DNA from: Paragonimus westermani
Taxonomy: Eukaryota > Platyhelminthes > Trematoda > Plagiorchiida > Troglotrematidae
Direction of reading: 5' to 3'
DNA: 64,000 bases
Assembly: GCA_008508345.1 (NCBI GenBank)
Contig: QNGE01000756.1
Coordinates: forward strand, 134,702-198,701
Under the pieces are notes generated by a model. It worked only from the letters and a program-made list of their open reading frames with translations. It was not told the DNA's origin and did no database searches. Of the stretch, positions 46,395 to 57,785 are shown piece by piece (the stretch's first letter is position 1; every line of letters begins with the position of its first letter). The position numbers and the translations under genes are program-made.

Positions 46395-46800
46395 AGTGGA
46401 ACGCAACTGTCGAATTCAGATAGATTTTCCAGCCAGAATCTTTCAACTCGGATTCCGCTATTGTCAGAACTTGTCAGTAGTACACACCCTTGCCACGGCC
46501 GGGCCTAGAACTCCAGTCACATGTTTATGAGGAAACCGTGCTGAAGACTACACCTTTGACTTCACATTATCGTACGTGAACGTCCGATCACGTCCATTTC
46601 CGAGTGGTGGTCGATTCACGCGATGGTCTCGATGGGAGACAGAGTAACTGTCTGTTAACTCCAGTCAACAACTACGCGATTAGGACCCCCTAGACAAGTC
46701 GGAAACTCTGACCTCATTAAACCCGTTAGATGAAATTTTAGATGGTCGTTGAGTAGTCAAGGCTTTGGTTGAGTTCAGGTTGGACCTCACTCACATTTAC
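46395..46800 (-). repeat. SINE-like composite repeat copy
   Basis: In the same orientation as 27108-27505 and similar along most of its length: aattcagatagattttccagcc (46413-46434), ccacggccggg (46493-46503), the A-box part near 46545-46560, ctgttaactcc (46654-46664), cgattaggacc (46677-46687). A further copy of the ttggacctcactcacattt motif is at about 46780-46798. Confidence 0.55.
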
Positions 46801-48387
46801 TCACGATTAGGTGTGTGGCATCCAATTTAAAATTATCCAAATCTCCGATTACTCATCAGATTGGTTACAGTAGTCCAGCATACACAGATTGTACGTACGC
46901 ACGAGCACTCGTAGGCCAGACTAGATGTCAATTAATATTAACTGTCTCTGATCTGGTACGAGAATGGCACGACTGTTACCCTCAGTTCCTCACACTTTTA
47001 CACAGATTCACTCGACTACTGCCATCAAACCCATAGGTGACTTATTAAGTGGATTCGATTTTTTACAAACAAAGTGCCACATCTGTCACCGTCCCACTTT
47101 AGTGGACAACCCGGTTGAAACACCCGATCTGACTGAACGAAAATGAACAACACAGTAAAAAGTTGCCCGGAAAAAATATAATGTTCCACCATCCTGATTG
47201 GATAATATGACCGGTGAATGTACTTGCATTCAATCCTCTCAAGGAGAATTTGCTCCTAGTTGTATAGACCGAATCACTATCAGTGTTGGAAACTTCATGT
47301 GATCGTTGAATCGTTCACACTTAAATCCTCACCTGCACCTCATCTAAACACCTATGGGGAAATTGTGCCTTAACAGTCACCTTTTCACATTTTAATCAAT
47401 CGTCAACATTTGGAATTTCATGTTTAACATGCCAATTTGGTGAAACTGCACTGAATCGGGTAACGAGTAAACTGACTTATCTAACCACATTCTGCATTCA
47501 GTGGTTACCGACGGGCGGAGAGATGATATCAACAGCAATCTGTTGCATTCATTCTGCATGTTAATGCCGCCGGTTTCAATTGAAAGTGATGCCCCCGATC
47601 CGAATCAGTCGACTGATGTTAACTGGTCCTTTCAAGGTTTCATCTAGCGATGTATAAAATAGTATGAAGAATTGCTACTCCGGTGCGGAGTTAGGGAGAA
47701 TCTGTACCAAATCTAACTCACTTTACATTGTTTTCGAGGGGCTCTCTGAAGCGGCGCTTCGGGATTCCAAGGGGGAACAGAAAAACTGGTCCTGGTGAAG
47801 TTTTCCCGTAGACAAGTCGAGGTACTCTAGTAATTATGTCGGGACCTACTTTGTCAGTTTGTTCATTAAATCACTGTTCATTAATTCACTGACGCACTGT
47901 GATGCATAATGAATTCACTGAGAATGAAATCTAAGCATAGTGCGATGCACTGTAGCAAAATTACCCGTAAACTGTCGGCTACCGGCTATTACTGGTTTTG
48001 CCGCTCATGATTAACTGTTACTGTAACGCTTAGGAGTAAAGTGATAATCACACCAGTACCTCACAATGCATATTAAGATAGGATAGTTGGTTAAAGAATC
48101 GACTGGAGCAGACGCTCCCTTAATAAGTATTGGAAGGCCTATATCCACGTGAAATTTGAAATCGTGTCGCCGGACTACCGTTCAAATGAACGAATAATGT
48201 TGTTAGAAAATGCTTTGGTAATGCTAGTATCGTTTCTTCAGAGGACCCTATAGGCGGAAGATCAAATAAGTGAGTCACAGACCAGAATTACTAATCAAAG
48301 GGATAGGAATCGAATTCTACACCACCAAATCCGGAAAGCCTGAAGTTCAACTGTTTTTTATTTAACCAGGCCAAAATGGACTATGAG
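46801..48387. other. unassigned stretch
   Basis: Short plus-strand frames at 46815-47146 and a GC-richer patch at about 47740-47820 carry no domain I can name. 47865-47925 holds three imperfect copies of cattaattcact. Confidence 0.35.
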
Positions 48388-48408
48388 CCATCTGACGTGG
48401 TCAGATGG
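48388..48408. repeat. short perfect hairpin
   Basis: The arms ccatctgac and gtcagatgg (9 bp each) enclose a 3-base loop. The function is unknown; it could be chance. Confidence 0.5.
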
Positions 48409-50379
48409 GTGAACGGGTATGACATGTTTTAACGGAAACCCTTTAACTGTGTGGGTCAGATAGTATAATCGATGTGATAGCGCTATGAGGGAAAATCCGC
48501 CCAGTATTATGTACGAAGTATATCGGTGGATGAAGTCTACCTGTTTTCAACCACGTCAGTTTATGATAAAGGTCAACTGGGGATTAAACAACTCTATGAA
48601 GGTATTTGGAACGAAAAGTGAATCGTTGTACGAATGACTTTCGTTCTAATGCATTTAAACAGCTGAAACATTTCCCACCTTTCAGAACGACAGCCATTTT
48701 TGCATGACCCTGTAAAAACTAAATTGCATTCCTTGGCTTATGGAGGTTACCAGAGTTTTGACACTATGTAGCTCTGAATTGAATCTCAATAGGACTGGCT
48801 TTAATCTTATGGTACAATCCGTATGTACACGGGACTGTCAGTCCTCGTCATAATTAGGGTTTAAACAAAGAATACAGAAGTGCAATTTTAAGATTCCCAT
48901 TGATCGGTACCTAACCACAGTAACGCATTACAGCACTGTTGAGTTTAACGTTATTCCAATCCCAATGGAAACACGTGACTTTTACAGTTGAATAGCTTTT
49001 CGCAGTATTTCGTGTAAATTGATTCGCGGCTGATTTTTATGTAGGACTTCTAGTGCACTGTTTGCAATAGTTTTCCGACTAGCGTACTATTTGTAACGTG
49101 AAAACAGACTGTGATGGAAAACCACAAGTTTCTAGGCTACCGGAATTAAAGAGAAATCGGAACGTATGGTCCTGTGGTGTGAAGTCGGAATACAGCGATT
49201 CAGCGGTACGGTCCTCGTCAAACTTTACTGGACACTAGACAGCAATTGTAGTACTCAACGACTGCGAGGTCCGGGAATCAGACACGAGTTGTTTGAAAAC
49301 CAATTATAATGACCATTACCCCAACCTCGCACAAGCCTTCCTGGTACGTCACATGTGCGTGGTCACTGACCGTAATGGTACTTCCAGATAGAGGTGGCAG
49401 GCTATCCGAACAAGTATCTTTTGAAGGGTACAGATGCTAGTCATACAAATATGTTGAAAGTATGCTTCTCGTAAAGTGGGTTTTCTAATCCACAGTATCT
49501 TCAGTGCTGCATATTAAGTGGCCTGAGGGTAGTCTATTGTAGTTATGGTTGTATTGACCATCTTTTATTTCGGATGACGTGATGGAAACTTATTTACCAC
49601 GCAAATATATTCTTGAATGTCTCAGTGTTACCATGGTAACATTAACTGTCTAATGGGGATATTGGTCCCCTTTTTCTTTTCTCACACATCACCTATGAGA
49701 ATGTTCCTGAGTCTGTCATGGTTAACGAAAGTATTCAATTGAATCGTCCAGGTGATATTTAGTGTTAATACGTATGGCAGAAAAATATCTGCGTAAATCT
49801 GTCAAGAAATCAAAATGGATGGAAAGTGTTTGCTGGTTTGCGGGAATCTGTAATGAAGTGAGTTAAGCCACTGGATTAATAATGCAGAATACTTCTGAGT
49901 TAATCCAAACAAATCAAGGGTTCTGAAGTCCGAAAAAGATGTAACTTCAAGCAGTATGGTAACGTAAGCCTCATACAAAATAATACCCTTGAAAACTGAA
50001 TCAGCTGGAAGCCCTAACTTGACTCCAAGGCTTGTCATCACAACTCTATATAAAACGTAAAGAACACATATACAAGTCTTTCGAGGAGTGATAGCCAAAC
50101 ACACGTTGTTGCGTCGATTGATATTTTAAAACGTTAGACTTATATGGTGATTGGATTGCCGCATATAAACCCGACCGTGTATAAATTGTATGCAAATACT
50201 GTCCAACTTGTGTTTTGTATTCACTCACTGTCAGACGCTGAGGTCTGTGTGTGTAGATGAGTTACTGGTGAAACAAGAGCAAAATGTTATAACAAGTACG
50301 AAATTTCTATCACTCAGAAAAACCGAAAGTTCGGACGCACAGTTAGTTTAACGAATTGCATGACTTCACCTCGACTGGG
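48409..50379. other. unassigned stretch
   Basis: Minus-strand frames 50104-49802 and 50228-50046 overlap and lack domains. Nothing else noticed. Confidence 0.4.
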
Positions 50380-50590
50380 AAGTTCACTCAGTGAGGTCAT
50401 CGATGGTAATCTATAGGGCTTGTTGCTACTCCTCTTCTCCAGACGTTCCGACAACCTGTGCGTCACTAATTAGTGGCTGAGAGTTCAAATATAATAATTT
50501 GGTTGTGCCCAGTGTGCGGTGAGTGACTTACTGGTAAATAGATGAACCGGAGTTCAGGTATCCATCGGGTCAAACAATGCGTTAGGGAAT
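50380..50590 (+). repeat. SINE-like composite repeat, strongly diverged
   Basis: ttccgacaacctg, then gttcaaatataataattt and gtgcccagtgtgcggtgagtga follow the same order as the reverse complement of 27290-27400 (gcctaatgtgaggtcaatggcgcagtgg). The A box is degraded. Confidence 0.33.
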
Positions 50591-50671
50591 AAAGATAAAC
50601 TCGCTTCTATTCAAAACAAGATGATTGAAGAGTCCATCTGAATGATGTTCACTTTAGGTTCTCATTAATTC
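50591..50671. other. short unassigned interval
   Basis: Lies between two pieces of the SINE-like family. Confidence 0.4.
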
Positions 50672-50720
50672 CCAAGCTGAACATCACTCACATTTGATAG
50701 CAGCCTTCGCATTCATTAAT
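50672..50720 (-). repeat. SINE-like repeat, tail fragment
   Basis: About 40 bases (aagctgaacatcactcacat then ttgatagcagccttcgcatt) match 27105-27144 at nearly every position. This fragment is much better preserved than the neighbouring copy at 50380-50590, so it is a separate insertion or a conserved end. Confidence 0.6.
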
Positions 50721-51362
50721 TACTAATAATCAATACACTACTCGGCAAGATTTATCATTCCTGCGACTTCAACTGGTCATTTGTTAAATCTCCTTTCGGG
50801 ATAATCAGGCACCCTGTCATTGAACATCTGCATGGAGACTTCCTGCCAGGTCTAGCATGGAAACAATAACGCGTTAGTCAACAGGGTCTACTGGCAGACA
50901 GGCGTAACAGGGTTTAACACCCGGTAGTGACGTCGCTGACATGTCTTAACAAGAGTGAAACTCGCGTCCAGAGTTTCTTTGTGATTAGGGCCAACTGAAA
51001 AGTCCGTCTCTGCGCGAAGGTGATAAGCGGATGGGCAACTTTCAAACCATGGATGTGTAATTTTGTGCAATCAGCTACATTAATAAACCACTGAAACTGT
51101 TATAGCTGATGAGGGGCATTCATTAAGCACCTACAGAGAGCTTTTTTCAGTGTTCTAATGTGTGCATCTTGGGACGACTTATCGGAGTCTCTCAAAACTG
51201 TGTCATCGGTGGTTAGGTTCAAACGCAGACCTGACGCAAACATTCAGGATATTAAACCAAGTATTCGGTCAACTAGATCAGCGGAATCACTGAGACAGGA
51301 TGAAAACATTCCTGACCTCTCTCTCTGTTGACGCCAGCCATCGGTTGTTTGTTATACTTTAC
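50721..51362. other. unassigned stretch
   Basis: No feature recognised. The minus-strand frame 51070-50888 is not called. Confidence 0.4.
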
Positions 51363-51636
51363 GGTGTGCTTGCTTTGGTATTGATATGTTCGCCGAGCTT
51401 GGCATTTAGGTTGCAAACGTTTCATCACCAAGCGAGGTGACATCATCAGTGCGTGAGTGTTTCAGCGTATAGTTTTGAATGTCGCTGAAACACTCACGCA
51501 CTGATGATGTCACCTCGCTTGGTGATGAAACGTTTGCAACCTAAATGCCAAGCTCGGCGAACATATCAATACCAAAACAATCAACCCGAGCTACAAACAA
51601 CACCACCACTATTCCCAACCATCAGGTGTGCTTGCT
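51363..51636 (+). mobile_element. recent insertion with 94-bp perfect inverted repeat and 12-bp target duplication
   Basis: A direct repeat ggtgtgcttgct occurs at 51363-51374 and 51625-51636. Between them are a left arm 51374-51467, a 15-base spacer 51468-51482, and a right arm 51483-51576 that is its exact reverse complement over all 94 bases. A 48-base unpaired segment (51577-51624) ends in cccaaccatca. The paired sequence carries a gatgatgtcacc...gatgaaacgtttgcaa...ccaagctcggcgaaca pattern that resembles 3' ends of CR1-like LINEs in several animals (from memory). The layout fits a short LINE 3' end inserted with a 5' inverted copy. Confidence 0.8.
51374..51576. repeat. 94-bp perfect palindrome arms, 15-base loop
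   Basis: Left arm 51374-51467, right arm 51483-51576, no mismatch seen on checking. If transcribed it would fold into a long double-stranded hairpin. Perfect identity suggests the structure is young. Confidence 0.95.
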
Positions 51637-52707
51637 GTAAGCTTGTTGGGTAGTGGTTGGTTAGACATTTTGTTCATTATATTCTGACCTTTTCTTTTGC
51701 AGACTTTCTACTGTCGGCCTCTTGAAACCGAAACAACCTTTCGATTAGTCTGCTGTTTCGAAAATATCCAACACAAATTCAGACGTGCGCAAATATTCTC
51801 GGCTTCCTTTAACCTGTGAACTTTCTACGATTCTGTGTACAAATAGTTATATAGTTTGATGTTCCTAGTGTACAATGTTAACGCCTGCAAGCTCATTCTG
51901 CTAGGTACTATAACATGGCAAGTTGATTCACACGATTACCATGTCTGGTGTTCCTAACAGCAAACGTACTGGTAACCACCAAACCGCATCTAGTTGTGTT
52001 CACCTTCTCATCCACCTATCTGTCACGAATAACCACACGAAAAAAAATTAACTACTGCTTGGTCCCAGGCTAGCTAGTTTGTACTCACCAAAAATATCCG
52101 GATGCATTGTACAATGAGCATAAATCCATATAACTAACGGTCGAAGGGTAGTTCGTTGGTTAACCGACCAGTTAGTTTGTAACAGTCACGGAATCAGTTT
52201 TAAACAGATATGTGCACGGAAGCTCTGTGAGAAGCTAGTTTGTATGCTTTCAACATTTCGCCTCTTCATTCGCGGACTTGGTTAAGGTAGGGGAGAGAAT
52301 GGGGGGCGGGGCAGACGTCGACTGACAACGGTTACGTGTTGTCTTCCATCAATCTGTTGTGGACAGAAAGGAAAGCGCATTTGGGACACGAGTTTACTTA
52401 CGGACGAATCAGAAGTGAGAATAACGATAACTTTGATGTGATTGGACAATCTGATAGACTAGAGTTTCCGTTTTAATCTGATAGCCCATGGTGATTGGTT
52501 CAAAGCGTTTATTTGTTAGTCTGCCTGCCATGGACAGGCTAATCGCGGTTAAACAGAAATGCTTATCAGAAGTAGGTGTGGCCAACACTCAATACGCAAA
52601 AACTAGAGTCCAGCTGACACTATGAGCCAGGCAAATTTAAACCGAGAAATGGTTTGATACACCTCGGGAGGTGTGTATTTACAATATGCACAGGGTGCAC
52701 GTTGTAA
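51637..52707. other. unassigned stretch
   Basis: Nothing recognised. A G-rich patch (ggggggcggggc) lies at about 52302-52313. Confidence 0.4.
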
Positions 52708-52800
52708 TCGCTTACGACACTCCTGAGAGAGCCCATTCGAGGTGGTTGAAACTTTGAGTATTACAACTTAATCGTAACAGCGTGTTACTCTTAACCAATT
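52708..52800 (+). repeat. dispersed repeat shared with 10965-11045
   Basis: cgacactcctgag, then agcc, cgaggtg, tt.aaac, gagtattaca, taatcgtaacagcgtgtta follow in the same order and spacing as cgacactcctgagg, agctgcc, cgaggtg, ttaaaca, gagtattaca, tactcgtaacatcgtgtta at 10968-11037. The first copy lies at the edge of the CR1/Jockey-type relic, so this may be part of that family. Confidence 0.65.
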
Positions 52801-52889
52801 AAATAATGGGCTGTTAACCACAGCACCCAAACTGTTTGACTACCGTTGGCAGACGTGCTAAACAGGTGTGATAAGAACGTTAGCGATTT
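52801..52889. other. short unassigned interval
   Basis: Nothing recognised. Confidence 0.4.
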
Positions 52890-53318
52890 TTACACTACAA
52901 TCATCTCGCCATGCAAATTTTGAACGTAGACAGGGTATATATTTCGCAAACGTCCCAGGTTAGTTTTGCGTAAGTTCAGAGATAGTTTTGATTCGTTTAT
53001 AACTAGGGATATCTTTTGAAGCATACTATACGAGGCGTTTATCTGAAGACCAATATTGCTGGTCCATTTCGTACTATCATAATTACAGGCATATAAAACG
53101 GTGACTACACTGTGTGTTAGTGATTTGCTAAGGGAAGAGAATAGCGCCTTCCATCTCGATAAGGTTGCGATACTGTAAAAGTCAATCGATAAGATAGCCC
53201 AACCGGCCAGTACATAAAAATTCGCCTGCAATTTTTCAATTTTCTTTGTTTGACTGGTCTCTCCTTCCAGTTTTCTGTGGCCAGTTGAACAATCAGACGA
53301 TCGGAGCTGTTGGATCAA
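52890..53318 (-). CDS. open frame of 142 codons, unknown
   Basis: Minus strand, open from just after a TAA to the stop at 52890. The first codon is TTG, so there is no start codon at that position. The product is mixed (KLEGETSQTKKIEKLQANFY, then WAILSIDFYSIATLSRW) with no recognised domain. I saw no good acceptor at the right edge. It may be an exon or chance. Confidence 0.2.
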   Translation of the reverse strand: MIQQLRSSDCSTGHRKLEGETSQTKKIEKLQANFYVLAGWAILSIDFYSIATLSRWKALFSSLSKSLTHSVVTVLYACNYDSTKWTSNIGLQINASYSMLQKISLVINESKLSLNLRKTNLGRLRNIYPVYVQNLHGEMIVV

Positions 53319-54141
53319 TTAGGAGCAGGTGAGGTTGCTAGTTATGGTTCAGTACAATTCTCAAGGCGAATTTATGAATCCACATTTTCAGCATGAGCCC
53401 TATAAACGTAATTCATTGGAACTTTGGGAACATTTTATTTCAATAGCTTATTGCATCATGAGTAACAAAATCCAGACGGCTTACAGTGGCGAAATGTGTG
53501 ACAGCAGTTTGATAAGTTGACAACCAAAAAGCCATTCGGAGATACGAAATCCTCATGATAAACAGGACAGTTTTCAGTTCAAATGTTCTGCCGAACAACT
53601 ATTCTGGATATATCGTCGAAAAAACAGCAGGCCTTGACTAGGCATGATGACTACCTATAACATTCTGATTGTGATTAGACTATAAACCAAGTTCTAAATC
53701 ATCACAATTCACCAGAAACACTTAGGAAGATATTTTCTGAATAATCATATACGTTTTACATATGCGTATGGCACGTGTTGCATGTAGATATTATGTGTGT
53801 AAGTTAACCTACAAGAAGCCCCTGTGTGAATGACATCGATATCGGTATTTTTCTTGACTCTTGCGATAGGATAATCTAACTGCCGTGCTAGACTTATGAC
53901 TGGACTATGTGACCACAATCAGTTGATGCTAGTTGCAAGGCAAGTTAACAGAAGAACCAACTAAATGGCTCTCTGTGAATAATTCTATTAACTTGGAAAA
54001 GCAATTCGTATTTCTTCCCGTAACCCCAATGAATTCTTCCCCTCGATCCAGCGGATAAATGCTCAGAAAAACCATTCTGATAATTGTTCAAGTGTTCGAG
54101 TTTTCGTTCTCCTTCACAAGTGCGGTTAATGAGACTCAGCC
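53319..54141. other. unassigned stretch
   Basis: A 63-codon plus-strand frame at 53329-53520 has no domain. Otherwise nothing. Confidence 0.4.
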
Positions 54142-54423
54142 ATGTCTAAACAACAGTCTACCGATTCGATTATGATTATTTGGACTACCCACTTGCAAAC
54201 ACTTCAGAATGGTCAGTACATCGAAAAACTTATCACTGAATTACTGTTGATCAACATGTGTTTCTATGCAAAGTCAATGGGTTTGTGTTTTACGAGAGTG
54301 ATCAACTTGCTTCCGTTTTCTAAATGGCAATTTAAATTTGTCAGTCGTGAGAGACTAATGAAGTTTAATTTGTTTAACAATGACAACCAAAGTCTTGAAG
54401 TTGTTTCCGGTTTGCACAGATGA
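54142..54423 (+). CDS. ATG-started frame, 93 codons, unknown
   Basis: ATG at 54142 lies in gccATGt context. The frame ends in TGA at 54421-54423. It has a hydrophobic middle (ITELLLINMCFYAKSMGLCF) and a basic, aromatic second half. No domain or signal peptide recognised. CAG at 54208-54210 followed by AATGG could equally be an acceptor, so the true exon boundaries are unclear. Confidence 0.22.
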   Translation: MSKQQSTDSIMIIWTTHLQTLQNGQYIEKLITELLLINMCFYAKSMGLCFTRVINLLPFSKWQFKFVSRERLMKFNLFNNDNQSLEVVSGLHR

Positions 54424-54947
54424 CAGAAACATAAAGTTACCTGTTCAGCCAGTGGCGTCTTCATGTACCATTTGGATTAAAATCGAGTATATTGTCTGGC
54501 ATTGAAAGAAGCTCGACTAGATTGACTACCCACTTCTGTTCACAACAGGGGTTGTGAACAACTTATTTCCCGACTCGTCTGCAGCTCACATTGTCACCCA
54601 ACTGAAACTAAACTGCCTTGCACCGCAAACACGCTCTACTGTCTCAGATGTTACGGACGGACGCTTTGTAATGTGCACTGTTGTTCGGTAGCGACGGTGT
54701 TGCGCCATGCATTTCACTGTCGGATCTCGTAATTCCCCTAGTTTTTTCACCCGAATGGACGAATTCGAGTTCAGTGTAAATGATTACTTTGAATGATTCT
54801 TTATTCCAACAACTTACCGGATTTGCAGTATCTAAGCTGTAACACAGGCAGGGAACAATCAGAGATTTTTACGACTTTTCTACTGATCATAAATAAGGCT
54901 TTAGTTACGATGTCCACTTCCTCGCTCATTTGATAATTGCGTCACTG
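54424..54947. other. unassigned stretch
   Basis: Nothing recognised. Confidence 0.4.
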
Positions 54948-55487
54948 TCAGTGCGGAAAACCTGCAAACGATTGATTACAAGTTAGTACTAAACGAAATG
55001 CTAAAACGACAACGTCCACTTTCCAGTCTGGGATGGAGCAACTATGGCTAGATGTGGATACTTTGCACGAATTCAGATGGATGCCGAACGGAAGGAAGTA
55101 CCATTCATTTGACTTTCTATGCATCTCGCCAATACTGCCGCCCTTGCTAGATATCGGAATGATTGTGTTTCTCTCTCCCCCCATTTCCCATGGACACTGT
55201 GCGTCCAGTTTTCTGTTACCTCCATTAGGATTACTGCTGCGATCACAGAAATTGAACTTTCGTGCACACACACCACACGGTTGACGTACTGCTTTGAAGT
55301 TGATACCTCCAAACTGAAACATACACATACAAGGTGCTTTTGGCTGTCGGTACAACAGTCGGTGCAAACCGATAACAGATCCACAAAACACCGAGAAAAA
55401 TACCTATCGGCAGTTGTGGCTCATGTACGAAACCTGCAAACACACTTGTTCAGCAGCCATCCGGTTCAGATGTAAAGCACACACAAA
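54948..55487. other. stop-poor block with overlapping open frames
   Basis: At least five frames are open for 60-147 codons on both strands between 54948 and 55722, including minus 55391-54948 (non-ATG) and plus 55119-55475 (ATG). None has a recognisable domain. Such a pattern is more typical of base composition than of coding, but one exon could hide here. Confidence 0.35.
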
Positions 55488-55512
55488 TGTATACACACAC
55501 ACACACACATGA
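55488..55512. repeat. (AC)n microsatellite
   Basis: About ten AC units, in a wider CA-rich stretch (55440-55512). Confidence 0.9.
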
Positions 55513-56574
55513 AAACAGAATGTGACGAGAGTCTGGTGCAGTTTACGACTGGCAATAAAAAGTGTGTACCGCCTATTCTGGCTCATCGTCAGAAAAGTGT
55601 TGTACACATGCAGTGTGTGTGCGTGTTTCGATTGCGGTCGTTTCATCATTGACGTGCACTCCCACCAGACGTACAGAGATGAACGGTTGAATGAATGCAC
55701 GGATAGATTGATACTACCGTAGACTACCCGATGAAGCTAGACGCTCACAAACGTATTCGGTGCTCCGTTCACTCAGCAGGACTCGACACCAAATACGTAT
55801 CAGTCCGGCTCTACCCGTGCTGGACTTTATGACCACTGTTTGGGGGTAGTTTTGTCTGACAGACCAGGTGACGCTTAGATGGTAATCACCACCAGAGAGG
55901 TCGAGTTTGGTCTACCAACTTACACCAACAGACAGTCGTATCGAATTTCACATAGTGAACCACCAAACACTGCAGCTAACACACCTGTTTTATGTTCAGT
56001 AGTAACAACTACGAATTGTCACAAACTTCTCAAAACTAACGTCATCCATATGGGCTCTATCAGTACACGACCTAAGAAGTTTGCTTGGAAAGTGAATTCA
56101 CCTTGCAGCTGAAATCCGGTATATATTTGTCTAAAACTTTTGTGGCCTTGTCTGATCGCGCAAATGTAAATAGTAAATTGTTAGATAAAAAGAAAAACAC
56201 ACGCTTAGCACACGAAAACAACTTGGACAAAAATCTGCCGTTGAATTTACAGTAAGTCAACAAACCTGACATTCGTACCTCAACCAACCATCTGCTAGTG
56301 TACGACTATTCTATCGGTCGAGATCAGTTTATCCGTTTCCTGTTCAACGATGCCAAATGGGGATCACGTTGCTTCGATGAAATACAAAGATGTGGTTGTT
56401 TTAGCACGAAACACCTTATTCCACACCTTCACTTTGTCTTAGTAAACAAGTCCGTTGGACTCACAAGTTAGTCGAAGTTGTGTTCAGCCCTATCGAATGA
56501 CGTCAAGATGTGTTGTTGTATTGTTTGCAAGGTGTAGGCACCTTGATGTTGAGTGTTTGAATATAGACGTAGTT
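55513..56574. other. unassigned stretch
   Basis: Short frames at 55522-55722 and 55879-56112 (plus) have no known domain. Confidence 0.4.
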
Positions 56575-56720
56575 ATTTTCACTGGTTAGTTCCCTTCCCG
56601 CCCACTTTTTTTTCTCTTCTCTCTTCCTATATAGGGTTTGCTTTTTCTGCATGGTTGTGTGGCAGTTGAGCATTAGTGTGAACCACTGACGTATTGCTAT
56701 CTATGATGATAATGATTTTA
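56575..56720 (+). repeat. RTE-like LINE 3' tail, solitary
   Basis: Nearly the same as 36994-37140: pyrimidine-rich start, tatatagggtttgct, catggttgtgtggcagtt, agcattagtgt, then gatgataatgat. No RT precedes it, so the copy is heavily 5'-truncated, the common fate of LINE insertions. Confidence 0.75.
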
Positions 56721-57466
56721 AGTTTACACATAACCTAATCGGTTGACTTATCTGTGTACATATGTTCCTCCACGTGTGATATTTCCGGGGTTTGTTCTCG
56801 GATGATTTACTGCATTTCACCAGACCCCCAAGATGTCTATCAAAGTCCACTGAGTTTATCGTTTCGCATCATTTTACAATGTACAAAAACTTAGCATTAG
56901 AAATTCTGCCTACCATCTTAATCTCTTGAAGCCTCTTCAACTATGCTTCTGTATATTCGACCAGATTCATATCATTCTCTTAGGGCTTACTTAACTCGAA
57001 TCCTACGCAAGCAATGAAGCAGTGACGTGTTCGTCCTTTCCAGTTGAACCGTTCGCAAATGCCTTACGAAATTTGTTGTAATTTTGATTATTGTGTAACT
57101 CGAGCTCTTTGGGATGATTGTCTTTAATTTGTTGGAGATACAAAGAAAAATAGGGAAATACTGAACAACTATCTTTTAAATGACATAAAATATATCACTT
57201 ACTTCAGTAGAATTCGCTGTTGACACTTAGTTAACTATGATATTATGCGGATACACATATCCATCGTCTGTCTGAAATCAATTAATAGACAAAAACCCCG
57301 TCAAACGGTCAGTGTTGATTACTCTGTCGTTTTGTAATTACCTCATATGATTTGAAGAAAAATTTTTATCACAGCCAAAATCTAACCATAATCGGACAAA
57401 TACTAGCTGTTTTCCAAACTTATCTCAAATCCTGTGCTGTTGGTCGCTTCTTCAAATTGTTGTCAG
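56721..57466. other. unassigned, possibly intronic
   Basis: Nothing recognised; it ends in the acceptor of the next candidate exon. Confidence 0.4.
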
Positions 57467-57736
57467 GAGAAACGGGTACACGGTGCTGATCTCAATGATC
57501 AGACGGAACAACTATATTTGTATGTTCTCCTGTCCGAACAAGTGGCCTTCTCTTTAATGCCTTCCAGTTACACACCGATAATCCCTGGAGTAACTCCAGT
57601 GTGTAAAGTGCCATCCCCAAACAACAATACAGGTTTCATGTGTCTGGATGTCACAGCTCAGAATGCAGCTTTTTCCGACATCTGTAATTCAGTAGTACCA
57701 CTCGTCTTGTTTGGTCAAGCGATGCGAATTTCGTAG
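57467..57736 (+). CDS. candidate terminal exon with poly(A) signal, unknown protein
   Basis: The acceptor gcttcttcaaattgttgtcag ends at 57466. The 270 bases are open in phase 0 (exactly 90 codons, including TAG at 57734-57736). The translation is protein-like: DQTEQLYLYVLLSEQVAFSL, then IIPGVTPVCKVPSPNNN, ending GQAMRIS. ATTAAA at 57786-57791 is 50 bases after the stop and is followed by GT-rich sequence. A splice site, an open exon and a poly(A) signal in the right order make this one of the better unassigned gene ends here. No family recognised; upstream exons were not found. Confidence 0.38.
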   Translation, partial: EKRVHGADLNDQTEQLYLYVLLSEQVAFSLMPSSYTPIIPGVTPVCKVPSPNNNTGFMCLDVTAQNAAFSDICNSVVPLVLFGQAMRIS

Positions 57737-57785
57737 TCTGTCCATGTATACCTCACAGTGTTCAGATATTTTGTTTCCGTTTGTT

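Noticed and set aside
46194..46530. Plus-strand frames of 104 and 64 codons
   Set aside because: Their 3' halves lie within the SINE-like copy.
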